A stretch of 64,000 nt of DNA from VRUE01 sp963728835. GTDB taxonomy: Bacteria > Actinomycetota > Thermoleophilia > Solirubrobacterales > 70-9. The notes beneath the pieces were generated by a model. That model was given only the letters and a program-made list of their open reading frames with translations. It did no database searches and had not been told where the DNA came from. The stretch spans positions 124,001-188,000 of the forward strand of contig CAVSKZ010000001.1 in NCBI GenBank assembly GCA_963728835.1, written 5' to 3'. Both the position numbers and the translations under genes were made by a program. Below, piece after piece: positions 1-6,835 of the stretch. How positions within the stretch are numbered: position 1 is the first letter of the stretch; each line of letters begins with the position of its first letter.

Positions 1-687
1 GCGAGCGAAGGAGATCGCGTGGGCGAGCGAGGAGTGGCCCCAGCCGATGTGGTCCGGGTACTCCGCATCGGTGTACTGCCCGTCGTGGATCAGCAGCGAT
101 GCGTTGCGCGCCAGGCCCAGGCCGGAGATCCAGTCCTCCTCGAGCGCGTCGATGTCGGCGCCGAGCGCGGGCTCGTGGTCCGGGATGTAGGCGAGCGAGG
201 AATCGCCGTCGTCGATCCGGTAGCCGAGCGTCGGGCCGCGATGGGCTACGGAGGCGGCGCGGATCCGCGCCGGGCCGATCTCCCACTCGGCCTCGGGGCA
301 GTGCCGGAAGGAGACGTCGCAGGGAAGCTCGCGCACCTCGACCGGCGAGAGCGGGGCGGAGATGTAGCGGGCGATGCGGTCTCGCAGCGAGGCCTCCGGA
401 GAAGCGGGCCCCCAGATCACGATCTCGGTCTGCGCACGGAAGGCCGGGGCGAAGAAGACCAGTCCCTGGATGTGGTCGAGGTGGAGGTGGGTGAGCAGGA
501 TGTGCAGCCGGGCGGGCTCGGCGGCGAGGGCAAGGCCGAGGTTGCGGATTCCCGTCCCGGCGTCGAGCGCCAGCATCGAGCCGTCGGAGAGGGTGACGCC
601 GACGCAGGAGGTGTTGCCGCCGTAGCGGATCGTCTCCGGCCCGGGGGAGGGGATCGATCCGCGCGTGCCCCAGAGCTTGACCTTCAT
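1..687 (-). CDS. MBL-fold metallohydrolase, 3' part missing
   Basis: The reading frame runs off the left edge, so 229 N-terminal codons are visible. It opens MKVKLWGTRGSIPSPG, continues through GGNTSC, and carries the metallo-beta-lactamase metal site THLHLDH (His67, His69, Asp71, His72). This N-terminus is typical of the phosphodiesterase/PhnP-like branch of the superfamily; the substrate cannot be named. It starts one base after the stop of the upstream PAS gene (TGAGATG arrangement), so the two are almost certainly co-transcribed and the PAS protein may act in the same signalling step. The family is clear, the exact role is not. Confidence 0.8.
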   Translation of the reverse strand, partial: MKVKLWGTRGSIPSPGPETIRYGGNTSCVGVTLSDGSMLALDAGTGIRNLGLALAAEPARLHILLTHLHLDHIQGLVFFAPAFRAQTEIVIWGPASPEASLRDRIARYISAPLSPVEVRELPCDVSFRHCPEAEWEIGPARIRAASVAHRGPTLGYRIDDGDSSLAYIPDHEPALGADIDALEEDWISGLGLARNASLLIHDGQYTDAEYPDHIGWGHSSLAHAISFAR

Positions 688-688
688 C

Positions 689-1105
689 TCAGCGCCCAGC
701 TCCGTTGCTCGACCCGGCGGGCCAGAACACCGCTATCGCGCCCTGTGAGCCATGTGCGGTGAGGATCGGGAAGGCCGAGGCTTCGACCTGGTGGCGGGTG
801 CCGTCGACGGAGCTGATCTCGAAGTCGGCGTGCGCGGGCCTGCCGTTGCGGACCGCGACCACCAGGGGCAGATCGTCGTAGGGAATCGGCTTGCCGCCCT
901 CGTCGAAGGGCCCGAAGATCGATCCCCACTCCTCCGGCCCGACCGTTCCCAGCTCCTCGAAGCGTTTGCCGAGCAGCATCCCGGCCGCTTCGTTGTAGAA
1001 GACGAGGACGCCGCCCTCGTCGACCAGGAAGGCCGGCGTCGAGAGCGCAGACATCAGATTGCGAGCGAGGATGAGCTCGAGTGGCTTCTGCGTCACAGTT
1101 GACAC
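689..1105 (-). CDS. Single PAS-domain protein
   Basis: A 138-residue protein that is essentially one PAS fold: ELILARNLMSALSTPAFLVDEGGV at the start, the typical FYNEAAGMLLGKRFEEL helix region, and a C-terminal beta segment ending in AIAVFWPAG. There is no output domain, so it probably senses a ligand or redox state and signals by protein contact. It lies directly upstream of the metallo-beta-lactamase gene with one base between stop and start, which suggests a functional pair. No cofactor-binding residue can be assigned from sequence alone. Confidence 0.75.
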   Translation of the reverse strand: MSTVTQKPLELILARNLMSALSTPAFLVDEGGVLVFYNEAAGMLLGKRFEELGTVGPEEWGSIFGPFDEGGKPIPYDDLPLVVAVRNGRPAHADFEISSVDGTRHQVEASAFPILTAHGSQGAIAVFWPAGSSNGAGR

Positions 1106-1265
1106 TTTAGATAGTTGGGCTTGGCACAGCCGAGGGGATTGCGAGCAGGGTGCGCAGAAACGAGACAGTTACCTTCGACTGCCAGCCACCTCGACTACGT
1201 GACATCGATCACTTTGATGTGGCTTTGCGGAGGAGCGGTGGGGATCGAGTACGGTCCCGCTCCCG

Positions 1266-1955
1266 GTGGAGGCCACAGCGCGAACAGACGACGGCATCAG
1301 CGTCGGCCCGCCCTTGCGGGAGCCGAGTCCGATGTACAGAGCGGCGATGGCGGCATGCCGGCCGGCGTCGATATGGGGCAGGCTCCGGGTCGAGGGGCTC
1401 GAGGTCCTGCCCGAGAGCGGGCCGGTGCTCGTCGTCGGCAATCACGACAGCCACTGGGACCCGGTCACGGTCGGGGTCGCGGCGATCCGCCGGCGGCAGA
1501 TCAAGGCGCTGGCGAAATCGGACCTCTGGAAGGTGCGCGGCTTGACCCCGGTGCTCGACGGCATGGGCCAGATACCGATCGAGCGGGGTGCGGGGGACGC
1601 CGATGCCCTGGCACGGGCGATCGAGGAACTGCGCCGCGGCGCCTGCATCGGCGTCTTCCCGGAGGGGACACGCTCACGCGGCAAGGTGCTGCGGGCGCGC
1701 AGCGGGGTGGGCCGCCTCGCGCTCGAAGTGCCCGAGGCGAAGCTCGTCTGCGTCGCGATCGAGGGAACGACCGGCTATACGCGCTTTCCCCGACGCCCAC
1801 GGGTCAGCACCCGCTTCTTCGAGCCTGCCGGCGGCCAGGCCCAGCCGGATGAGCAGCCCACCGAGCTGGCAGCCCGGCTGCTCGCCGAGATTCGCCAGCT
1901 CGTCCCGCCGGCCGAACCCGGCCGGGGACGCTCTCGGTCTTCGTCGCCTTCTTAG
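1266..1955 (+). CDS. 1-acyl-glycerol-3-phosphate acyltransferase family (PlsC-like)
   Basis: A 229-residue PlsC-family acyltransferase that would move an acyl chain from acyl-CoA or acyl-ACP to lysophosphatidate or a related acceptor at the inner face of the membrane. The catalytic HX4D box is NHDSHWD, and the acceptor-binding block is FPEGTRSRG. The GTG at 1266 gives the longest frame; an internal ATG at 1332 (MYRAAM) is the alternative start and fits homologues about as well. The last four bases overlap the tail of the convergent DUF5679 gene. Acceptor specificity is not visible. Confidence 0.85.
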   Translation: MEATARTDDGISVGPPLREPSPMYRAAMAACRPASIWGRLRVEGLEVLPESGPVLVVGNHDSHWDPVTVGVAAIRRRQIKALAKSDLWKVRGLTPVLDGMGQIPIERGAGDADALARAIEELRRGACIGVFPEGTRSRGKVLRARSGVGRLALEVPEAKLVCVAIEGTTGYTRFPRRPRVSTRFFEPAGGQAQPDEQPTELAARLLAEIRQLVPPAEPGRGRSRSSSPS

Positions 1956-2095
1956 AGTTTTCCGATCTTGAAGATCTTGGTGCCGCAGTCGGGGCAAGTA
2001 CCTTGGATTGCCGGGCGACCGTTTTTCATCGTCACCTGTTTGGCGTCTTTGATCTCGACCTTCTTGCGCTCCTTGACGCAGTAACCCTCGGGCAT
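1952..2095 (-). CDS. DUF5679 mini-protein (47 aa)
   Basis: A 47-codon gene with a good Shine-Dalgarno (AAGGAG, 7 bases upstream). The product starts MPEGYCVKERKKVEI, has a central KNGRPAIQGTCPDCGTK and ends FKIGKL, matching the DUF5679 family of small zinc-ribbon-like proteins common in Thermoleophilia and Chloroflexi. Members normally carry two CxxC pairs; here the first pair is reduced to one Cys (YCVKER), leaving Cys6 and the CPDC pair. That may change metal binding or reflect a sequence error. Function unknown. Confidence 0.8.
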   Translation of the reverse strand: MPEGYCVKERKKVEIKDAKQVTMKNGRPAIQGTCPDCGTKIFKIGKL

Positions 2096-2127
2096 CGGAG
2101 GCTCCTTTCACTGCCTGGACGGCAGAG

Positions 2128-2144
2128 CTCGCGATGTTCGCGAG
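2128..2144. promoter_or_regulatory. 7-bp dyad upstream of DUF5679 gene
   Basis: CTCGCGA-TGT-TCGCGAG is a perfect inverted repeat centred about 40 bases upstream of the DUF5679 start codon. Its size and position suit a repressor site or a short leader hairpin. No neighbour is an obvious cognate regulator. Confidence 0.35.
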
Positions 2145-2193
2145 ATCGAATTGCGGCGAATGTAACGCAGTGAGGGGACGCGAACCAGCTTGT

Positions 2194-2211
2194 TCGTGCG
2201 AATCCGCACGA
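2194..2211 (-). terminator. Possible terminator after coiled-coil gene
   Basis: TCGTGCG-AATC-CGCACGA forms a perfect 7-bp stem 11 bases past the stop of the membrane coiled-coil gene. There is no T-run on the minus strand, so any termination role would be weak or factor-assisted. Confidence 0.35.
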
Positions 2212-2221
2212 GCCCAGCTTT

Positions 2222-2665
2222 TTATTTCTGGGTCTGTTCTTCTTCTGCTTCGCTCTCGAGCCGTTTCTTCAGCGCCTCCAGCTGCTGCTTCGAAAGGCTA
2301 TTCGCGTCGTCCAGGCTGTCGGCCGGGCCATTGGCCGATTTCTCCGATGCCCCACCGCCGCCTTGCTGACCTGCGTTCGCCCCGTCGTCGCGCAGGGCGG
2401 CGACTTCGTCCCGCAGGGCTTGCAGTTCGGTTTCGAGCAGGGCGACGTCGGCCCCGGCGGTTTCGGGCGCGCCTCCCGCCAGTTCGTCACGTACGGCCTG
2501 GAGCTCGGTCTCGCTCACCGCGCTGTCATGGGCGTCGATCGCGAGGTAGATGCCGGTGCCCGCGCCGCCGATGGCAATCGCGACGAGGACCAGGAAGACC
2601 CGCGTGCGCATGGTGAGCTTGCGCTCCACCAGCCCGATCCATGCCCTCAGCCCGTCCAGCGACAT
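2222..2665 (-). CDS. Membrane-anchored coiled-coil protein
   Basis: A 147-residue protein with a short cytoplasmic N-terminus, one transmembrane helix (about residues 22-43, VFLVLVAIAIGGAGTGIYLA), then a hydrophilic helix with repeated E-x-x-L-x-x-x-R-D-E heptads (ETELQAVRDEL, ETELQALRDEV) and a charged tail ending EEEQTQK. This is a bitopic scaffold with an external or periplasm-facing coiled coil. It is divergent from the thiolase gene. No named family is recognisable. Confidence 0.7.
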   Translation of the reverse strand: MSLDGLRAWIGLVERKLTMRTRVFLVLVAIAIGGAGTGIYLAIDAHDSAVSETELQAVRDELAGGAPETAGADVALLETELQALRDEVAALRDDGANAGQQGGGGASEKSANGPADSLDDANSLSKQQLEALKKRLESEAEEEQTQK

Positions 2666-2732
2666 CGCCGCTACGTTAATCCACTACCCTGCGCCCGCAC
2701 TTCCCGACCCCAGCTCGAAGGAGAACGCCCAA

Positions 2733-3893
2733 ATGCCCGAGGCAGTAATAGTCGACACCGTCCGCACCCCGATCGGCCGTGCCTTCAAGGGCTCGCTCGC
2801 CCAGCTGCGCCCCGACGAGACGGCGGCCTACGTCGTCGACCAGCTGCTCGAGCGCAACCCCGAGGTAGACCCCGCCTCGGTCGAAGACCTCTTTTGCGGT
2901 TGCGGCATGCCGCAGGGGCTGCAGGCCTTCAACATCGGTCGCATCGTTTCGCTGCTCTCCGAGAAGCTGCCGCAGGAGGTCAACGGGGTCACCGTCTCCC
3001 GCTACTGCTCCTCCAGCCTCGACGCGATTCGCCACGCCGGCAACGCGATCAAGGCCGGCGAGGGCGACGTCTACATCGCCGCCGGGGTCGAGTGGGTGAG
3101 TCGCTACAACGAGCGCACCGAGCCCGCCGGCGCCGCCGACCAGAACCCGAGCCTGCAGGGCAACGACGGCCAGCCAAACGCCTACATCGACATGGGCAAC
3201 ACCGCGGTCAACGTCGCCGAACGCTACGAGGTCAGCCGCGCCGACATGGACAAGTTCGCGCAGCGCTCGCAGGAACTGGCCGTCACGTCCCAGGAGGACG
3301 GCTTCTTCGACCGCGAGATCGTCCCGGTGAAGCTGCCCGACGGCACCGAGGTCGCCAGGGACGACGGCCCCCGCGCCTCCTCGACCCTGGAGAAGCTCTC
3401 CGAACTGCCCGAGGCGTTCGGCGGCGGCGGCGTCACCGCCGGCAACTCCTGCCCGCTCAACGACGGCGCCGCCGCGGTCCTGCTGATGAGCGACACCAAG
3501 GCCAAGGAGCTCGGCCTCACTCCGCGGGCCCGCATCGTCACCGCCGCCACCTGGGGCAACGAGCCCGAGTACATGGGCGTCGCCCCGATCGGCGCGATCA
3601 AGAAGGTGCTCGACCGGGCCGGGATGACGATCGACGACGTCGACACGGTCGAGCTCAACGAGGCCTTCGCCGCCCAGGTGATCCCGATCATGGACGAGTG
3701 CGACATCCCGCTGGAGAAGCTCAACACCCACGGCGGCGCGATCGCCCTCGGCCACCCCTTCGGCATGACCGGCGCCCGCATCATGGGCACCCTGCTCAAC
3801 GTCCTGGAGACCGACGACCTCCAGGTCGGCATCGAGACCATGTGCGTCGCCGGCGGCCAGGGCAAGGCCATGGTCGTGGAGCGGATGAACTAG
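2733..3893 (+). CDS. Acetyl-CoA C-acyltransferase (thiolase)
   Basis: A 386-residue thiolase for the last step of fatty-acid beta-oxidation or for acetoacetyl-CoA interconversion. The nucleophilic Cys92 lies in SRYCSSSLDA, the His341 in GGAIALGHPFG, and the second active-site Cys371 in MCVAGGQGKA, so the catalytic triad is complete. AAGGAG sits nine bases before the ATG at 2733, which fixes this start over the longer in-frame extension. The following crotonase, monooxygenase and thioesterase genes suggest an acyl-CoA degradation unit, although a hairpin separates it from the next gene. Confidence 0.92.
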   Translation: MPEAVIVDTVRTPIGRAFKGSLAQLRPDETAAYVVDQLLERNPEVDPASVEDLFCGCGMPQGLQAFNIGRIVSLLSEKLPQEVNGVTVSRYCSSSLDAIRHAGNAIKAGEGDVYIAAGVEWVSRYNERTEPAGAADQNPSLQGNDGQPNAYIDMGNTAVNVAERYEVSRADMDKFAQRSQELAVTSQEDGFFDREIVPVKLPDGTEVARDDGPRASSTLEKLSELPEAFGGGGVTAGNSCPLNDGAAAVLLMSDTKAKELGLTPRARIVTAATWGNEPEYMGVAPIGAIKKVLDRAGMTIDDVDTVELNEAFAAQVIPIMDECDIPLEKLNTHGGAIALGHPFGMTGARIMGTLLNVLETDDLQVGIETMCVAGGQGKAMVVERMN

Positions 3894-3898
3894 GGCCT

Positions 3899-3939
3899 TG
3901 TGGCGCCTTATGGTCGCTATGCGGCCATAAGGCGCCACA
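3899..3939. repeat. Intergenic hairpin, 16-of-17-bp stem
   Basis: Left arm TGTGGCGCCTTATGGTC pairs with right arm GGCCATAAGGCGCCACA with one mismatch around a 7-base loop. It fills the whole gap between the thiolase and crotonase genes, which run in the same direction. There is no T-run. The core GCGCCTTAT/ATAAGGCGC recurs in the hairpin at 18454-18500. Confidence 0.8.
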
Positions 3940-3945
3940 GCTTCC

Positions 3946-4860
3946 ATGAATCTGACGACCCTCACCTATGAGACCGGCGATCGGGTCGCCCGCATCACCC
4001 TGAACCGGCCGGAGCGGGGGAACGGGATCACGCTGCGGATGCCGGCCGAGATCGCGGCCTGCGTCGAGCGGGCGAATCTCGATCCGGCAGTGCACGCCAT
4101 CGCCCTGGCCGGGAACGGGACGGGCTTTTGCGGCGGCTACGACCTCGTCGCCTCGGCCGAGGGGGACATGAACGAGCTGGACGGCGTCGAGGCGCCGCCG
4201 GGCTCGCCCCTGGACCCGGCGACGATCGCCGCCAACCACGCGCCGGAGTCGAATTGGGACCCGGTCACCGACTTCCAGTTCATGTGGCGCAACGTGCGCG
4301 GCTTCATGAGCCTCTTCCACTCCGAGAAGCCGGTGCTCTGCAAGGTGCACGGCTACTGCGTCGCCGGGGGCACCGACATGGCGCTCTGCTCGGACCTGCT
4401 GGTGGTCGACTCCGACGCCAAGATCGGCTACCCGCCGGCACGGGTCTGGGGCTCGCCGACGACGGCGCTCTGGGCGGCGCGGGTGGGGCCGATGCGGGCG
4501 AAGCGCCTGCTGCTCACCGGCGACTCGCTCACCGGCGAGCAGGCGGTGGAGTGGGGTTTGGCGACCGAGTCGGCCCCCGCCGCCGAGCTGGACGAGCGCT
4601 TCGAGGCGCTGCTGGCACGCGTCGCCCGCATGCCGGTCAATCAGCTGGTGATGATGAAGATGCTGGTCAACCAGAGCCTCTACGCCCAGGGCCTGCACCA
4701 GACCCAGGTGCTTGGAACCTTCTTCGACGGCATCACTCGCCATACCGAGGAGGGACATGCCTTCGTCCGCCGGGCCGGCGAAGCGGGCTTCAAGGAGGCC
4801 GTGCGGGAGCGCGACGAGCCCTTCGGAGACTTCGGGCTCGAGGGCTTCGGCGTTGAGTAG
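3946..4860 (+). CDS. Enoyl-CoA hydratase/isomerase family (crotonase)
   Basis: A 304-residue crotonase-fold enzyme. The N-terminal strand ITLNRPERGNGI and the oxyanion-hole segments AGNGTGFCGGYDL and HGYCVAGGTDMALCSDLLV are clear. It is longer than a typical 260-residue crotonase because of an insert around residues 70-105 (GDMNELDGVEAPPG and following). The usual catalytic glutamates are not obvious, so it may be an isomerase, hydrolase or hydratase of an unusual acyl-CoA. Its last eight bases overlap the next gene's TTG start. Confidence 0.88.
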   Translation: MNLTTLTYETGDRVARITLNRPERGNGITLRMPAEIAACVERANLDPAVHAIALAGNGTGFCGGYDLVASAEGDMNELDGVEAPPGSPLDPATIAANHAPESNWDPVTDFQFMWRNVRGFMSLFHSEKPVLCKVHGYCVAGGTDMALCSDLLVVDSDAKIGYPPARVWGSPTTALWAARVGPMRAKRLLLTGDSLTGEQAVEWGLATESAPAAELDERFEALLARVARMPVNQLVMMKMLVNQSLYAQGLHQTQVLGTFFDGITRHTEEGHAFVRRAGEAGFKEAVRERDEPFGDFGLEGFGVE

Positions 4861-6307
4861 ATCGACTCGCTCGATCGCGGTCGTCGGCGGCGGCTTCGGC
4901 GGCGTCGGGGCGGCGACGATGCTGCGCCGCGAGGGCTATGAGGACGTCACCGTGTTCGAGAAGGCCGAGCGGGTCGGTGGCGTCTGGCACCACAACACCT
5001 ACCCGGGCGCCGCCTGCGACGTCCCCTCGCACCTCTACGAGTTCTCCTTCGCGCCGAACCGCTGGTCGCGGCGCTACGGACCCCAGGCCGAGATCCAGGC
5101 CTACCTGGAGGGGGTGGCGCGGCGGTTCGGGGTGCTGGACAAGATCCGCACCGGGACCGAGGTGAAGAGCGCCCGCTGGGACGAGGAGCGCGGCCGGTGG
5201 CGGCTCGAGACCAGCGCCGGCCCGCACGAGGCCGAGGTGCTGCTCACCGCATGCGGCCAGCTCTCGGTTCCGCAGACGCCGCCGATCCCCGGCTTGGAGA
5301 GCTTCGAGGGCCCGTCGTTTCACACTGCCGAGTGGCGTCACGACGTCGACCTCGCCGGCAAGCGCGTGGCGATGATCGGCACCGGCTGCAGCGCGATCCA
5401 GGTCGGCCCGGCGATCCAGCCGGCGCTCGAGAGGCTCGACGTCTACCAGCGCACCGCGGGCTGGACCGTCCCGCGAGGGGACTACGCCTACCCCGAGTGG
5501 GCGCACACGCTGTTCAAGCGCGTCCCGCCGGTGCGCCGGCTCGACCGCGCCGTCAACTTCGCCTTCAACGAGATCGGCGCCGCGGCGATGACCCGGCAGC
5601 GCTGGTTGCTGCCGGCCCTGCGCGCAATCGGCCGTCGCCAGATCGAGCAGGCGATCGCCGACCCCGAGCTGCGCCGCAAGGTGACCCCGCCCGACGAGTT
5701 CGGCTGCAAGCGGGTGATGATCACCGACGAGTGGTACCCGACCCTGACCGAGCCCAACGTCGAGCTGGTCACGGAGCGGATCGAGGCGGTGACGCCGGCC
5801 GGGGTTCGCGACGCCACCGGGGTCGAGCGGCCCGCCGACGTGCTCATCCTCGCCACCGGCTTCGCCACGCACGGCTTCGTCGCGCCGATGGAGGTCGCCG
5901 GCCGCGACGGCCGCAGCCTGGCCGAGGAGTGGGGGGAGGCGGCGCACGCCTATCTCGGCCTCAGCGTCCCCGGATTCCCCAACATGTTCCTTCTCTACGG
6001 GCCCAACACCAACGGCGGCACCGGCTCGGTGATCCACACCCTCGAGTGCGGGATCGGGCACTCGATCGCCGCCCTGCGCGAGCTGGACCGCGCCGAGGCC
6101 AGCCGGATCGAGGTGCGCCGCGAGGCGGCCGAGAGCTTCGGCCGTGAGCTTCGGGCCGCCCTCGGGGAGACGGTCTGGCACAGCGGCTGCACCAACTGGT
6201 ACGTCGACGAGAACGGCAACGACCCGAACAACTGGCCCTGGCTCTGGAGCACGTACCGGCGGCGCACCGCACAGCTCGCGCCCGGCGCATACTCTCTCGC
6301 CCGATGA
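4853..6307 (+). CDS. Flavin monooxygenase, Baeyer-Villiger type
   Basis: A roughly 484-residue FAD- and NADPH-dependent monooxygenase. The FAD Rossmann motif is GGGFGGVGA near residue 12; the NADPH motif is GTGCSAIQ near residue 178. Between them is the Baeyer-Villiger fingerprint FEGPSFHTAEWR, which differs from the F-x-G-x-x-x-H-x-x-x-W-(P/D) consensus only in its final Arg. The C-terminus has the conserved NGGTGSVIH and NNWPWLWSTY blocks. No ATG fits; the TTG at 4853 overlaps the crotonase end and gives the family's usual N-terminus. Likely substrates are ketones or steroid-like compounds. Confidence 0.85.
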   Translation: MSRSTRSIAVVGGGFGGVGAATMLRREGYEDVTVFEKAERVGGVWHHNTYPGAACDVPSHLYEFSFAPNRWSRRYGPQAEIQAYLEGVARRFGVLDKIRTGTEVKSARWDEERGRWRLETSAGPHEAEVLLTACGQLSVPQTPPIPGLESFEGPSFHTAEWRHDVDLAGKRVAMIGTGCSAIQVGPAIQPALERLDVYQRTAGWTVPRGDYAYPEWAHTLFKRVPPVRRLDRAVNFAFNEIGAAAMTRQRWLLPALRAIGRRQIEQAIADPELRRKVTPPDEFGCKRVMITDEWYPTLTEPNVELVTERIEAVTPAGVRDATGVERPADVLILATGFATHGFVAPMEVAGRDGRSLAEEWGEAAHAYLGLSVPGFPNMFLLYGPNTNGGTGSVIHTLECGIGHSIAALRELDRAEASRIEVRREAAESFGRELRAALGETVWHSGCTNWYVDENGNDPNNWPWLWSTYRRRTAQLAPGAYSLAR

Positions 6308-6756
6308 GCGACAGCCCAGCCGCCAGCGCGCATCCGGAGCTCGAACCCGAGCACGTGCGCAAGTTCCTGCCCGAGAGCTTCCCCGGCGACCTCGGCATCG
6401 AGCCGCTGGAGATAGAGGACTCCTTCGCCAGCGGCCGCATCGTCGTCGACAAGCGCCACCTGCACCCCGGCGGCTACGTCCACGGCGGGGTCTGGACCGC
6501 GCTCGGCGACACCGTTGCCGCCTGGGCCACCTTCCGCAACATCCCCCCGCGCCACAACTTCACCACGATCGAGCTGAAGCTCAACGTCTTCACCGCCGGC
6601 CTGCTCGGCGACGAGATCGTCGCCGTGGCCACGCCGCTGCACACCGGCAAGAGCACCGTCGTGATCGAGGTAAAGATCGAGCGGCGCCGCGAGGGCGACG
6701 AGCCGCGCTTGGCCGCGAACATGATCGTCTCCCAGTTCGTGCTACCTCCGCAGTAA
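6304..6756 (+). CDS. PaaI-type hotdog thioesterase
   Basis: A 150-residue single hotdog-fold protein. The hallmark segment HPGGYVHGGVWTALGDTVAA includes the HGG-x(7)-D pattern of PaaI/YbgC acyl-CoA thioesterases. It starts inside the monooxygenase stop (ATGA overlap), so the two are translationally coupled. It would free CoA from the acyl or aryl product of the preceding steps. Confidence 0.88.
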   Translation: MSDSPAASAHPELEPEHVRKFLPESFPGDLGIEPLEIEDSFASGRIVVDKRHLHPGGYVHGGVWTALGDTVAAWATFRNIPPRHNFTTIELKLNVFTAGLLGDEIVAVATPLHTGKSTVVIEVKIERRREGDEPRLAANMIVSQFVLPPQ

Positions 6757-6771
6757 GCCAGCGGGGTGTGG

Positions 6772-6835
6772 GGCCGTCGGGGGTCCCTCTTCAGGCCGCT
6801 TCGCGGGAGTTCCTGAAGAGGGACCCCCGACGGCC
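6772..6835. repeat. Palindromic repeat A, copy 1
   Basis: A perfect 24-bp inverted repeat (6772-6795 and 6812-6835) around the 16-base loop CCGCTTCGCGGGAGTT, which itself can form a CCGC/GCGG mini-stem. Identical loops occur at 13227-13242 and 17238-17253 with different but still perfectly paired arms. It lies between convergent genes and holds the last codons of the P-type ATPase. No T-run follows on either side. Confidence 0.9.
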